Assembly: GCF_900094565.1 (NCBI RefSeq)
Contig: NZ_FMAF01000008.1
Coordinates: forward strand, 204,907 to 268,906
DNA length: 64,000 nt
DNA from: Martinezella lusitana
GTDB taxonomy: Bacteria; Pseudomonadota; Alphaproteobacteria; Rhizobiales; Rhizobiaceae
Reading direction: 5' to 3'
A program made the position numbers and the translations under genes. A model generated the notes under the pieces. The model was not told the origin of the DNA, did no database searches, and saw only the letters and a program-made list of their open reading frames with translations. Position 1 is the stretch's first letter. Every line of letters begins with the position of its first letter. Of this stretch, positions 1 through 9,203 are shown in pieces.

Positions 1-4
1 CGGC

Positions 5-712
5 TCAGACCGGTTTGCTGGCTTCGATGAAGCGGCGCAGCGCCGTCGCAGCATTCAGCATGTGCGCCCGCATGCGCCGCGACGCCATATCGCCGTCACC
101 CTCAGCAATTGCCTGCATGATGGCTTCGTGCTCCGCTCGTGATCGATCGAGGCGCTCGTCCTGCTGCAATTGAGCGCGGCGGAAGGCGGTCAAGCGACTG
201 CGTATGGCAATCGCCTGTTCGGCCAGAAAGCTGTTATGCGTCGCGTGGTAGATCGCCTCGTGAAAGGCGCGGTTGAAGGCGTCATAGGCATCGAAATCGC
301 CCTTCTTCACGATCGTTTCGGAGGCATCGTGCAGCTCGATCAGGTGGCTGCGCTCCAAAGGCGTCATGCGGTAGGTGGCAAGCCGCACACACATGGCCTC
401 GATCTCCGCCACCGTCTCGAACATCTCCATGATGCGCTCCGGTGTCATGCGGGCGACGACGACGCCGCGGCGCGGCCGCACCTCGACCAGGCCGCTCACC
501 GCCAATTGCCTCAACGCCTCGCGAACCGGTGTGCGCGAAGCACCAAAGCGATCGGCAAGATGCTGCTCGTCGAGTGCCGCGCCTGCCTCGAGCCTTCCGG
601 TCGCGATCTCATCGGCCAGGGCGTTGCGGATACGGTCCGACAGCAATTCGCGGTTGTCAGCGGAATCCTCGAACCCATTGGTCATTCCCGATCTCCTGGC
701 ATTTTGCCCCAT
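5..712 (-). CDS. GntR-family transcriptional regulator (FadR/FCD subfamily)
   Basis: A 235-residue DNA-binding repressor or activator. Residues about 25-90 form a winged helix-turn-helix with the GntR signature LADRFGASRTPVREALRQL; residues about 98-225 form an all-helical FCD ligand-binding domain (FNRAFHEAIYH and the later ARG/HIS-rich helices). FCD proteins usually sense small carboxylic acids bound through a metal. The ATG at 712 gives the full frame; an in-frame ATG nine codons downstream (MTNGFED) is also possible. The gene is read out of the left part of the window and its target is probably itself or a divergent gene. The ligand cannot be told from sequence. Confidence 0.85.
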   Translation of the reverse strand: MGQNARRSGMTNGFEDSADNRELLSDRIRNALADEIATGRLEAGAALDEQHLADRFGASRTPVREALRQLAVSGLVEVRPRRGVVVARMTPERIMEMFETVAEIEAMCVRLATYRMTPLERSHLIELHDASETIVKKGDFDAYDAFNRAFHEAIYHATHNSFLAEQAIAIRSRLTAFRRAQLQQDERLDRSRAEHEAIMQAIAEGDGDMASRRMRAHMLNAATALRRFIEASKPV

Positions 713-734
713 CTCGTATGCAATGTCGCTATTG

Positions 735-756
735 TTCTGCTACCTTGCATGCAGAA
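735..756. promoter_or_regulatory. Inverted repeat upstream of the GntR gene, candidate operator
   Basis: TTCTGC and GCAGAA arms are separated by 10 bases, about 25 bases before the GntR start codon, and the spacer contains the palindromic core TGCATGCA at its right side. Position fits an autoregulatory site, but no family consensus was matched. Low confidence. Confidence 0.3.
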
Positions 757-1006
757 TGACTATCACGCAACTGTTACGCATTCAATGATTGACCATCCTG
801 AGCAGTAGGAATACAAAATCCCTCATGAAACGCCCTCCCGCATACGCAGGGCGGCCAGAATGCCAGACCAGAATGCAAGCAGAGCAGATTTTGTCCGAGC
901 GCTTCGGCGGAATGCTCTTTTCAACGACAATGACATCGCGAGCGAGCCCTCGGCCGGAAGGCCTTCCGCTGCCGACTTCACCCCTTCGATGCAAAGGATC
1001 AGGACC

Positions 1007-1804
1007 ATGATGATAACCAGACGGAATTTCTCGGCAGCACTTGTTGCCGGCGCCGCCGCCTCTCTCGTTTCCACCAGCGGCATGGCCGCCACCAACGTTG
1101 CTGGCGGTTCGGCAACCTCAGCCCCGCAAAAGGCGCGTAATGTCGTGTTGGTGCATGGGCTTTTTGCAGACGGCTCCTGCTGGTCGGAGGTCATCGCGCG
1201 GCTGCAGGCAAAGGGGCTGAACTGCACGGCGGTGCAGAACCCGCTGACCACATTGCCCGAGGCCGTTGCCTCGGTCCAGCGCGTTCTCGATCGCCAGGAC
1301 GGCCCGACCGTGCTTGTCGGTCATTCATTCTCCGGCATGATCGTCACCGAGGCAGGCATGCACCCGAAGGTCTCCTCGCTGGTCTATGTCGCGGCCCGTG
1401 CGCCCGATGCCGGCGAGGATTACACGGCGCTTGCCAAGACCTATCCGACGCCGCCGGCATCGGCTGGCATCGTCTTTGACGGCGACGAGGGCCGCCTGAG
1501 CGAAGAAGCCTTCCTGCGCGACTTCGCCGGCGATTTGCCCGAAGCCAAGGCCAAGGTCCTCTATGCCGTACAGGAGCCGTTCCACAAGGAACTCCTTACC
1601 GGCAAGACGACCCAGGCCGCATGGCATTCGAAGCCGAGCTGGTATGCGGTCTCCACCGAAGACCGGACGATCAATCCCGACCTCGAACGCTTCATGGCCA
1701 AGCGCATGGGCGCCAAGACCATCGAGGTGAAGGCAAGCCATCTTGCGCTGATCTCTCACCCGGATACGATCGCCCGCCTGATCCTCGAAGCGGCCGGCCA
1801 CTAG
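1007..1804 (+). CDS. Alpha/beta-fold hydrolase, Tat-exported (EstC-like)
   Basis: A 265-residue serine hydrolase, probably an esterase acting outside the cytoplasm. The N-terminus MMITRRNFSAALVAGAA is a twin-arginine signal. The mature part shows the oxyanion-loop motif VLVHGLFADGSCW, the nucleophile elbow GHSFSG, an Asp in STEDRTINPD and a His in SHLALISHP, which complete a Ser-Asp-His triad. Start at 1007 is chosen because AAGGATCAGG lies just upstream and the Tat signal begins there; a longer frame opens at 860 but adds an unlikely 49-residue extension. Substrate unknown; related enzymes cleave small esters. The stop codon merges with the following rhizobial repeat. Confidence 0.8.
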   Translation: MMITRRNFSAALVAGAAASLVSTSGMAATNVAGGSATSAPQKARNVVLVHGLFADGSCWSEVIARLQAKGLNCTAVQNPLTTLPEAVASVQRVLDRQDGPTVLVGHSFSGMIVTEAGMHPKVSSLVYVAARAPDAGEDYTALAKTYPTPPASAGIVFDGDEGRLSEEAFLRDFAGDLPEAKAKVLYAVQEPFHKELLTGKTTQAAWHSKPSWYAVSTEDRTINPDLERFMAKRMGAKTIEVKASHLALISHPDTIARLILEAAGH

Positions 1805-1905
1805 AGCGGTTACGCGTTTCACGGAATCGCCCAACCGCTCCATGCTATTGTTTTTGCGCAATCCCGGACGGAAAACCGCTTCGCACTTTTCCCGGAATTC
1901 TCTAG
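1804..1905. repeat. RIME-like rhizobial intergenic repeat, copy 1
   Basis: About 100 bases beginning with a GAGCGGTT...AACCGCTC hairpin, followed by TTTTTGCGCA and a second palindromic half ending in CTCTAG. A second copy in the same orientation is at 58727-58829. Shared blocks include GCGCA, ACGGAAAACCGCTTC and CACTTTTCC. The two-palindrome layout matches the RIME elements described in Rhizobiaceae; the exact class is from memory. Confidence 0.7.
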
Positions 1906-1922
1906 GCCGACAGGCTGCCGGC

Positions 1923-2999
1923 CTATCCCTTCCTGGCGAATTCGGCCTGTTCCGCACTGACAGCGACAGCGACGGCCCTTGCCGCCGCTCGCAGCCAATC
2001 GGTGCCCCGCTTATCGAGATCGGCAACAATGCCTGGCAGGTGCGAGGCATCGTCGGCGTGGCAGTTGGCGATTTCGAAGCCCATTAGATCCAGCATCTCA
2101 GGCGCCAGCAGCACCTGCATATCTCCGTCGACTTCGATCTTGCGGCTGTTGGGTGATAGACGGCGGACCAGAAGCTTGCCGCTCACCTGGTAACGTGGAT
2201 CGGGCGAGCGCGCCCGTCCCGCGGCGATAACACCCGTATGGATCGTCTTGTCCGAGGGGTTATGCTTGAGCGACCAGCCAGACTGTAGCAGCGCCTTGAC
2301 TTCGCGCAGGACAGGACCGCCGCGCCATTCGACATAGGCGACGAAACGCGGACGGCCCAGACTGCCGGTGCCGGCCGTGCGCGGCTTTGCCTCGAATTCT
2401 GTCATCGGATCCGGCAATGCCCTGCGCAGCGCCTTCAGATAGGGCTCCGGCACCGGGTCTTTCGCCGGTGGCAAACTGCGATACTTCTCCCAGAAAGCCC
2501 TGCGCTCGGCATTCGACAGCAATACCTCATTGCGCAGCCGTTTGTAATCGCGCTCCAGGATGACGGGAGACGGCTGCCGCAAACCGCGGCGATAGCCTCC
2601 AAGAATGGCATCGGCGATGGCGCGCGGCGTCGGACCATCATTGCCCCGCGCCAGAATCGCGCTGGTCGCCAGGCGCACGAGATCGAGCGCGTAAGGCATG
2701 ACGGCGGCCTCGTCGAAATCGTTGGCGCCCCATATCAGCCGCCCCTCCTCGTCACGCCAAGTGCCGAAATTCTCGAGATGCGTGTCGCCGATCGCCAATA
2801 TCTGCGGCGCACTCGCGAGATCGGGGCAGATCTGGAGGATGGTTTCGGCCCAGCGCCAGTAGGTTCCGCGCAGGAATGAGAAGCTGTCTCTCTTCATGAG
2901 CTTGTGCTTCTTTGTCAGGCCGGACCCGACCAGATCGTCGCCAAGCTGCGCCCGCATCCAGGTCTCGTAGGCCGCCACCGATTGCAGGATCGTCGTCAT
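1923..2999 (-). CDS. DUF2252 family protein
   Basis: A 358-residue cytoplasmic protein of the DUF2252 family, whose biochemical role is not established. The family core resembles aminoglycoside phosphotransferase/kinase folds: here IGDTHLENFGTW corresponds to a catalytic-loop-like D-x-H-x-x-N and GANDFDEAAV to a DFD metal-binding motif. The early segment KHKLMKRDSFSFLRGTYWRWA is also typical. Start at 2999 (MTTILQSVAAYETWM) is chosen because GAGGGG lies at proper spacing; upstream in-frame codons to 3137 look non-coding. It is a single gene between a repeat and a divergent thioesterase. Confidence 0.8.
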   Translation of the reverse strand: MTTILQSVAAYETWMRAQLGDDLVGSGLTKKHKLMKRDSFSFLRGTYWRWAETILQICPDLASAPQILAIGDTHLENFGTWRDEEGRLIWGANDFDEAAVMPYALDLVRLATSAILARGNDGPTPRAIADAILGGYRRGLRQPSPVILERDYKRLRNEVLLSNAERRAFWEKYRSLPPAKDPVPEPYLKALRRALPDPMTEFEAKPRTAGTGSLGRPRFVAYVEWRGGPVLREVKALLQSGWSLKHNPSDKTIHTGVIAAGRARSPDPRYQVSGKLLVRRLSPNSRKIEVDGDMQVLLAPEMLDLMGFEIANCHADDASHLPGIVADLDKRGTDWLRAAARAVAVAVSAEQAEFARKG

Positions 3000-3163
3000 C
3001 GATGCCCCTCGCCATGTATTCTCTGGTTTCGGATAGCATGATGCTGCCATTGAGGAAATTGGATGTCGGCCGCAGAAGCGGCAGAGGCTTTGCTTTTCCA
3101 AAGCATGACCCTTGTTCTCGCCGCCTCTCCATGCCAATTTCGCACCCGCGAAGAGGGGATGGT

Positions 3164-3613
3164 ATGACAGAGGCAGACAGCGGCGATTTTCGGGCCCGCA
3201 TTAGAACCAGCTTCGAGCGGCAGGCCGCGATGGCGACCATCGGCGCGGAACTGACACGCGTCGAACATGGCGCGGTCGAGATCGAGCTGCCGTTCGACGT
3301 CAAGCTGACGCAACAGCACGGCATCCTCCATGCAGGCATCATCGCCGCCGCGCTGGATTCCGCCTGCGGATTTGCGGCCTATAGCGTCATCGATCCCTCT
3401 GCATCTATTTTGACAATCGAATTCAAGATCAACCTGATGTCGCCGGGACGCGGCGAGCGTTTCCTGTTTCGCGGCGATGTCACCAAGCCGGGCACGACGA
3501 TCATCGTGGCCGATGGACGCGGCTATGCGATTGGCGACGGGCCGGCCAAGCTGATTGCCTCGATGACCGGAACGATGATGGTCATCCGTGGCAGAGAGGG
3601 AATTAGCGGATGA
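3164..3613 (+). CDS. PaaI-family hotdog thioesterase
   Basis: A 149-residue acyl-CoA thioesterase of the hotdog fold. The signature QQHGILHAGIIAAALDSACGFAAY carries the long hotdog helix; ILTIEFKINLMSPG and TIIVADGRGYA form the following strands. Start at 3164 (MTEADSGDFRAR) follows GAGGGGATGGT; the frame is open upstream but non-coding in character. The stop overlaps the start of the next gene (ATGA at 3610), so the two are translationally coupled. Acyl substrate is unknown. Confidence 0.85.
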   Translation: MTEADSGDFRARIRTSFERQAAMATIGAELTRVEHGAVEIELPFDVKLTQQHGILHAGIIAAALDSACGFAAYSVIDPSASILTIEFKINLMSPGRGERFLFRGDVTKPGTTIIVADGRGYAIGDGPAKLIASMTGTMMVIRGREGISG

Positions 3614-4251
3614 AATTCGAATTGAAGCGCGTTTCGGGCAAATCGATCCTGTTCGTCATGGCGGCCGAGGCGGAATATGGGCCCTTTCTGCGCTCGCGCA
3701 TCGATCCGCTGATGACCGGCGTCGGCCCCGTCGAGGCAGGGATCGCGCTCACCCGCGCATTTGCCCAGCTCGAAGCCCAGGACGACCTGCCCGATCTCGT
3801 GGTTTCGCTCGGCTCGGCCGGCTCCGCCACGCTGGAGCAGACCGAAGTCTATCAGGTCAGCTCCGTCTCCTACCGCGACATGGATGCCTCGCCGCTCGGC
3901 TTCGAGAAGGGTCGCACGCCGTTCCTCGACCTGCCTGCCACGCTCGAACTGCCGTTGCGCATTCCCGCTATTGCCGAAGCGAGCCTTTCCACCGGCGGCA
4001 ACATCGTGTCCGGCACGGATGCCTACGAGCGCATCGGCACCGACATGGTGGACATGGAAACCTTCGCGGTGCTGCGCGCCTGCCAGATCTACGGCCGTCC
4101 GCTGATCGGGCTGCGCGGCATTTCCGATGGGCAAATCGAATTGCAGCGCATTTCCGACTGGACGGAATATCTGCACGTCATCGACCGTAAACTGTCCTAT
4201 GCCGTCGACGGCCTGTTTACCGCATTGGAAGACGGCGTATTCTGGTTTTAA
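3610..4251 (+). CDS. 5'-methylthioadenosine/S-adenosylhomocysteine nucleosidase-like protein
   Basis: A 213-residue protein of the PNP/UDP phosphorylase superfamily, nearest to MTA/SAH nucleosidases, which split adenine from MTA or SAH. The N-terminus ILFVMAAEAEYGP, the glycine-rich VVSLGSAGSA, the VDMETFAVLRAC purine/ribose segment and the GISD active-site Asp segment are present. It is coupled to the thioesterase by a 4-base overlap. The family call is firm; the exact substrate is less sure because the VDMET segment departs from the usual VDMEAAA. Confidence 0.75.
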   Translation: MKFELKRVSGKSILFVMAAEAEYGPFLRSRIDPLMTGVGPVEAGIALTRAFAQLEAQDDLPDLVVSLGSAGSATLEQTEVYQVSSVSYRDMDASPLGFEKGRTPFLDLPATLELPLRIPAIAEASLSTGGNIVSGTDAYERIGTDMVDMETFAVLRACQIYGRPLIGLRGISDGQIELQRISDWTEYLHVIDRKLSYAVDGLFTALEDGVFWF

Positions 4252-4353
4252 CGGATCAAAACCGCCCTATGTGAGGACAATCGGGACAATAAAATCGGCT
4301 CCGGCATGATTTGCCCGATTGCCAGCGAAAGCGCTTTTCATTAAAGGCTCGCC

Positions 4354-5916
4354 ATGACCCAGACAGCACATCCAGACACCGTTCTCATCGTCGATTTTGG
4401 CAGCCAGGTGACGCAGCTCATCGCACGGCGCGTGCGCGAAGCGGGCGTCTACTGCGAAATCGTCCCCTTCCAATCCGCCGAAGCCGGGTTCAAGCGGCTG
4501 CAGCCGAAGGCCGTGATCCTGTCCGGTAGCCCGGCCTCGACCGTGGACGAGGGCTCACCGCGGGCGCCGCAGATCATCTTCGACAGCGGCATTCCGGTAT
4601 TCGGCATCTGCTACGGCCAGCAGACCATGTGCATGCAGCTCGGCGGCAAGGTCGAGAGCGGCCATCACCGCGAATTCGGCCGCGCCTTCCTCGACGTCAA
4701 CGAGGATTGCGCGCTGTTCGAGGGCCTCTGGTCCTCCGGCTCGCGTCATCAGGTCTGGATGAGCCATGGCGACCGCGTCACCGCGTTGCCAGAAGGCTTC
4801 GAAGTGGTCGCCACCTCCTCGAACGCACCCTATGCCTTCATCGCCGACGAGAAGCGCAAATATTATGGCGTGCAGTTCCATCCGGAAGTCGTTCATACGC
4901 CCGACGGCGCCAAGCTGATCGGCAATTTCATTCACAACATCGCCGGCCTCAAGGGCGACTGGTCGATGTCGGCCTATCGCGCCAAGGCCGTGCAGGCAAT
5001 CCGCGATCAGGTCGGCGACAAGCGCGTCATCTGTGCCCTGTCAGGCGGCGTCGATTCTTCCGTCGCAGCACTGCTGATTCATGAAGCAGTCGGCGACCAG
5101 CTCACCTGCATCCTCGTCGACCACGGCCTGATGCGCAAGGACGAGGCGGCCGGCGTCGTCGCCATGTTCCGCGAGCACTACAATCTGCATCTGCTCCATG
5201 TCGATGCCTCCGACCGCTTCACCGGCGAACTGGAGGGCGTCAGCGACCCCGAGACCAAGCGCAAGATCATCGGCCGGCTCTTCATCGAGACCTTCGAAGA
5301 AGAGGCCAAGAAGCTCGGCGGCGCCGATTTCCTCGGCCAGGGCACGCTCTATCCGGACGTGATCGAAAGCGTTTCCTTTACCGGCGGCCCCTCGGTCACC
5401 ATCAAGTCGCACCACAATGTCGGCGGCCTGCCGGAGCGCATGAAGATGCAGCTCGTCGAGCCGCTGCGCGAACTCTTCAAGGATGAGGTGCGCGCGCTCG
5501 GCAAGGAACTCGGCCTGCCCGATAGCTTCATCGGCCGTCACCCCTTCCCCGGCCCGGGCCTTGCCATCCGCTGCCCCGGCGGCATCACCCGCGAGAAGCT
5601 GGAGATCCTGCGCGAAGCCGACGCGATCTATCTCGACGAGATCCGCAAGGCCGGCCTCTATGACGCCATCTGGCAGGCTTTCGCCGTGCTGCTGCCGGTC
5701 CAGACCGTCGGCGTCATGGGCGACGGCCGCACCTACGAGTTCGTCTGCGCGCTGCGCGCCGTGACCTCCGTCGACGGCATGACCGCGGACTTCTATCACT
5801 ACGACATGGAATTCCTCGGCCGCGCCGCGACCCGCATCATCAACGAAGTCCGCGGCATCAACCGCGTCGTTTATGACGTAACATCGAAGCCGCCGGGCAC
5901 GATCGAGTGGGAATGA
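4354..5916 (+). CDS. guaA: GMP synthase (glutamine-hydrolysing)
   Basis: A 520-residue enzyme converting XMP, ATP and glutamine to GMP in purine biosynthesis. The class I glutamine amidotransferase domain (about 1-200) has the nucleophile Cys86 in GICYGQQ and the HPEV histidine/glutamate. The ATP-pyrophosphatase domain follows with the P-loop LSGGVDSSVAALL, and the C-terminal dimerisation domain ends in the conserved SKPPGTIEWE. Length is normal for the family. No purine riboswitch-like structure is visible in the 100 bases upstream. The gene stands alone. Confidence 0.98.
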   Translation: MTQTAHPDTVLIVDFGSQVTQLIARRVREAGVYCEIVPFQSAEAGFKRLQPKAVILSGSPASTVDEGSPRAPQIIFDSGIPVFGICYGQQTMCMQLGGKVESGHHREFGRAFLDVNEDCALFEGLWSSGSRHQVWMSHGDRVTALPEGFEVVATSSNAPYAFIADEKRKYYGVQFHPEVVHTPDGAKLIGNFIHNIAGLKGDWSMSAYRAKAVQAIRDQVGDKRVICALSGGVDSSVAALLIHEAVGDQLTCILVDHGLMRKDEAAGVVAMFREHYNLHLLHVDASDRFTGELEGVSDPETKRKIIGRLFIETFEEEAKKLGGADFLGQGTLYPDVIESVSFTGGPSVTIKSHHNVGGLPERMKMQLVEPLRELFKDEVRALGKELGLPDSFIGRHPFPGPGLAIRCPGGITREKLEILREADAIYLDEIRKAGLYDAIWQAFAVLLPVQTVGVMGDGRTYEFVCALRAVTSVDGMTADFYHYDMEFLGRAATRIINEVRGINRVVYDVTSKPPGTIEWE

Positions 5917-6091
5917 GGGGGAGTGCTGCGGAGTAAACCGGGATAAAGCAGCGTGCTAATAGCTATGTTGTCGCTGCAATAGCAGTCGGTAGTCCTCGCG
6001 CAACTCTGGCCCTCCGGCAGCGAATGGCGTCAATGCTGAAGACCTGATTCAGATCAAAGTCTGCCGAGCCTCTCCGTGATACCCAACTATC

Positions 6092-7222
6092 ATGTCTGAG
6101 ATTTATCAAGGCCGTCGTGCCTTCTTGACCGCGCTTGCCGCCGGAGGGGGACTTATCGCAATTGGTGGGGCAACGGCGTTTGTGATGAATGCCCGTGACC
6201 TTTCCGGCTATCAGGAAGCTGTCAACGCCACGTGGCGGCACAGCGACAGTACCGATCTGCCGCCGTCATCGGCCCAACGAGAGCTTGTCCGTTATGCCAC
6301 CTTGGCGGCAAACAGCCATAACACGCAGCCTTGGCAATTTCGGCTCTCGGATCGCTCGATCCTCGTGCTGCCCGATTCCCGGCGTCGCTTGCCCGCTGTC
6401 GATCCCGACGATCATCATGTGTTCGCCAGCCTCGGCTGCGCCGTCGAGAACATGGTCCAAGCTGCCCGCGCCTTCGGACTTCGGGCGGTTCCGCGCTACG
6501 ATCCCGATGAGCGCGGAATTCGGGTCGACTTGGAGGCTGCGCCGCCCGAACGGACAGACCTGTTCGACGCTATTCCGCATCGTCAATCGACGCGCACTGT
6601 CTATGATGGGCGCTCGGTCCCGCCCGAACATCTCCGGCTCTTGGAAGCCGCAGGAAACGGTCAAGGCGTGCGGATGCTGCTTTTCACAGAGCGGAAGCAG
6701 CGTGAGGAGATCCTCTCCTATCTGGTCGCGGGCAACAGTGCGCAGATGGACGATGTCGCGTTCGTAGAAGAATTGAAATCGTGGATTCGATTCAGCTATG
6801 GCTCAGCCCTTTCGACGCGAGACGGCTTGTTTTCGAAATCCTCCGGCAATCCAGTCCTGCCGGATTGGATCGGCCGCTTGATCCTCAATCTGGTGTTCAC
6901 GAAGGAGGCTGAAAACCGGAATTATGAGAGCCAGCTCAGAAGCTCGGCCGGTGTTGCCGTGTTCGTCTCTGACAAGAACGAACCCGCCTACTGGGCCGAA
7001 GCCGGACGATGCAGTCAGCGTTTCGCCCTTCAGGCGACGGCTCTCCAACTCCGGCACGCCTTCATCAATCAACCGGTCGAGGTTCCCGCCGTGCGGGGGC
7101 AATTTGCCACCTATCTCGGCATCGGCGATCGTCGGCCGGATCTCGTGATGAGATTCGGGTACGGTCCGGAGTTGCCCAGATCGCTCCGCCGTCCGGTCGA
7201 GCACGTCATTCTCCGGACGTAG
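6092..7222 (+). CDS. Acg-type nitroreductase family protein with N-terminal signal
   Basis: A 376-residue FMN-fold protein of the Acg/nitroreductase type. The N-terminus GRRAFLTALAAGGGLIAIGG resembles a Tat signal or membrane anchor. ATLAANSHNTQPWQFRL is the hallmark nitroreductase start, and HRQSTRTVYDGRSVPP and LGIGDRRPDLVMRFGYGP are typical later motifs. Members may bind flavin without clear nitroreductase activity (mycobacterial Acg sequesters FMN). Base composition is slightly less GC-rich than in neighbours. The gene stands alone downstream of guaA. Confidence 0.75.
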   Translation: MSEIYQGRRAFLTALAAGGGLIAIGGATAFVMNARDLSGYQEAVNATWRHSDSTDLPPSSAQRELVRYATLAANSHNTQPWQFRLSDRSILVLPDSRRRLPAVDPDDHHVFASLGCAVENMVQAARAFGLRAVPRYDPDERGIRVDLEAAPPERTDLFDAIPHRQSTRTVYDGRSVPPEHLRLLEAAGNGQGVRMLLFTERKQREEILSYLVAGNSAQMDDVAFVEELKSWIRFSYGSALSTRDGLFSKSSGNPVLPDWIGRLILNLVFTKEAENRNYESQLRSSAGVAVFVSDKNEPAYWAEAGRCSQRFALQATALQLRHAFINQPVEVPAVRGQFATYLGIGDRRPDLVMRFGYGPELPRSLRRPVEHVILRT

Positions 7223-7556
7223 GGTCGTGATGTCCCTTGAGGCTGACGAAAGCGCGCTTGCCGGAGATTTCGAAAAATCGACCGATCGATATCGATAGTC
7301 GCTGAAACCAAGCAGTTTCTGAATCGACTAAACTCTCCTTTGAATTCGAGAGCAGAAATTTCTGACGGATCGGAGAGACGGTTCCTCGTCGTATGCAGAA
7401 GCTTTGCGCTTGTAATTCAATGCGTAACGATCAGTAAGAACAATTGAGTGAGAATAGACGGCGAAGGGCACTCTCTGGGCACCTTTCCCGGAAGTGCCCA
7501 ATCGCCAAATTCAGCAAATCGGGCCCATCCAAGGAATGATGAACGGAGTGGCGCCC
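7223..7556. other. Intergenic stretch, no gene seen
   Basis: About 330 bases without a supportable reading frame, between the Acg-like gene and the convergent exported protein. GGGCACT and AGTGCCC arms around 7467-7500 could form a long hairpin, but no U-run follows on either strand. A CGATATCGAT-like palindromic patch lies near 7286. Confidence 0.5.
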
Positions 7557-7997
7557 TTACTTCACCGTGATGCTCAGACCGCTGATATCGGCATTGACCT
7601 GCAGGCCAACCTGCCTGCCTGTGAGTTCGAGTTGGGCGCCCTTGTCATTGGTCATGACGATCATCTGGGCGCCTTTGCCGACTGCGCCACCGCCGCCCGC
7701 TGCACCGTAGATCCCCGACACATCCTGAGCGCGACGAATATGGGTAACGGTGCCTTGGAAATAGGTCTTGGAGGCCCCGAAGGCGAGGCCGCCCGAGATA
7801 CCGCCAATCGAGACGGGATAGCGGCGACCATGGAAGGTCAGCGTGCCCTCGCCTCCGGAACCACCGACGAAGAAGGCAGCCTTATAGACGGCAAAACGGA
7901 TCGTACCGCTGTCGGCATGCGCGGCGCTGGCAAAGCTAATTCCCGCGGCGGCGATGGTGGCAACTGCGACTGAACGAAATGCGGGCGAAATCTTCAT
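7557..7997 (-). CDS. Exported protein of unknown function, glycine-rich beta type
   Basis: A 146-residue protein with a clear Sec signal (MKISPAFRSVAVATIAAAGISFASAAHA, cleavage after AHA). The mature part is glycine-rich and strand-like: GGSGGEGTLTFHGRRYP, GGISGGLAFGASKTYFQG, VSGIYGAAGGGGAVGKGAQ. Small periplasmic alphaproteobacterial proteins with this layout are common and usually annotated hypothetical; a distant relation to DUF1134/EipA-like proteins is possible but unproven. GAGGAAT precedes the ATG at 7997. Function unknown. Confidence 0.75.
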   Translation of the reverse strand: MKISPAFRSVAVATIAAAGISFASAAHADSGTIRFAVYKAAFFVGGSGGEGTLTFHGRRYPVSIGGISGGLAFGASKTYFQGTVTHIRRAQDVSGIYGAAGGGGAVGKGAQMIVMTNDKGAQLELTGRQVGLQVNADISGLSITVK

Positions 7998-8184
7998 GAT
8001 GGGCTATTCCTCAAGAGCGCCGCTTACCCAGCCGGCCGGGACGACGTCAGCGTCGTATCAAAGTTATATATGAACAGTTTCGCGCGTCATTAGTTCCAAA
8101 GCACGATAATAACAAAGCGTTAGAGCACATATTCGGTCGCGCGCTGCTCGAAGAAATTAGCGCGCGACCAGTTCTCGGCATCGG

Positions 8185-8382
8185 TCACATGGTCGCAACC
8201 AGGTGATTGAAACCTTTCACGAACCTGGCGCCGGTGAACAACTTCGCAATGAAGGCGGAGGACGGGAGACCGTCCAACTCCTCAAGGGAAGTGACGCGTT
8301 CATAGCGTCGATGACCGTCTTGCCTTTCCAGTTCGGCAGGGCCTTTGCAACCTCGCGAGGCGGGATATAGCGATCCGACGCC
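8185..8382 (-). pseudogene. Remnant of an NADP-binding F420-reductase-like oxidoreductase
   Basis: Read on the minus strand, about 8382-8290 encodes EVAKALPNWKGKTVIDAMNA and, one frame over, 8286-8190 encodes LEELDGLPSSAFIAKLFTG followed by ARFVKGFNHLVATM. Together they match the middle of NADPH-dependent F420-reductase-like proteins (WKGKTVIDAMN ... TGAxxVKGFNHL). A one-base shift near 8287-8289 separates the halves, stops flank both ends, and the N-terminal Rossmann glycine motif and the C-terminus are missing. It is a decayed fragment. The surrounding 8000-8478 holds no intact gene. Confidence 0.65.
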
Positions 8383-8478
8383 TGTGCGCTTCAACGACAA
8401 GGAGACGCTGCTGTTTTCCCGCGCCCGCCAGGTATCGAAAGCCTGGGGAGGAAGCCCCCCTCCTCCCAGTGCCGCTGC

Positions 8479-9042
8479 CTAGAACCCCAGTGATTGCTGC
8501 ACAGGTTTCGGCGGCGCGAGCTGGACGCCTTCCAGCTCCAGCATCCGGGCCTTGGCGTTGGAACCGCCGGGCGCCGAAAAGCCGCCGATCTTGCCGCCTG
8601 CCGCCAGAACGCGATGGCAGGGGATGATCAGCGCGACCGGATTCTTTGCCATCGCCTGGCCGACATCGCGGGCTGCTTCCGGCCCGACGCCAAGCTGTTT
8701 CGCAAGCGTCCCATAGGTGGTGGTATGGCCCCAGGTGACCTGCCGGGCGGCATCGTAGATCTGCTTGAAAAAGGCATCCTGTTCGCCAAGATCGAGGGCG
8801 ACGCCGGAAAAATCGATCTCTTCGCCCGCAAAATACCGTTTCACCTTGGCGACGACCTCCGCGACTTCAGGCGTCGGCGTGCCGGGATGCGCATTCGGCA
8901 GGCGACGCCGAAGCAGGCGTTCGGTCGCCCCGGCATCCTTCGTCGGCAGTTGGAAGCGTATGACGCCGATATCGCTCCAGGCGATGCCGCAGAAACCGCC
9001 GGCGGTTTCGAAGATCAGATAGTCTTGCCTTGTCTCGTTCAT
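8479..9042 (-). CDS. ogt: Methylated-DNA-protein-cysteine methyltransferase
   Basis: A 187-residue suicide DNA repair protein that takes the alkyl group from O6-alkylguanine. The active-site motif IPCHRVLAAGGKIGGFSAPGG contains the acceptor Cys, and GQAMAKNPVALIIPCHRV with the upstream GTLAKQLGVGPEAARDVG forms the DNA-binding helix-turn-helix. Start at 9042 (MNETRQDYLIF) has GGAG eight bases upstream; a longer frame to 9135 looks non-coding. No Ada-type N-terminal domain is present, so it is the constitutive Ogt type. Confidence 0.92.
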   Translation of the reverse strand: MNETRQDYLIFETAGGFCGIAWSDIGVIRFQLPTKDAGATERLLRRRLPNAHPGTPTPEVAEVVAKVKRYFAGEEIDFSGVALDLGEQDAFFKQIYDAARQVTWGHTTTYGTLAKQLGVGPEAARDVGQAMAKNPVALIIPCHRVLAAGGKIGGFSAPGGSNAKARMLELEGVQLAPPKPVQQSLGF

Positions 9043-9203
9043 GACGGACGCTCCGTGTTTCCACTTGTCATGAAAATCGTGCCACGAGCCGTGAAATTCA
9101 ACCCGATTCTTGTGCAGGGCCGATATTGCCGACATTTTGCCCGTTGAGGAAAACGGCGCCGCCGCGATGACGGCGCCCCAATCCTACCTCGCATCCTGGC
9201 GTG

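Noticed and set aside
4252..4353. Possible purine riboswitch before guaA
   Set aside because: The gap is only about 100 bases and no conserved riboswitch core or three-way junction could be found.
8356..8482. Plus-strand frame reading YSDPTPVRFNDKETLLFSRA
   Set aside because: It looks somewhat protein-like but has no start, no neighbour in frame and no family match; it may be another gene fragment, not supportable as a feature.
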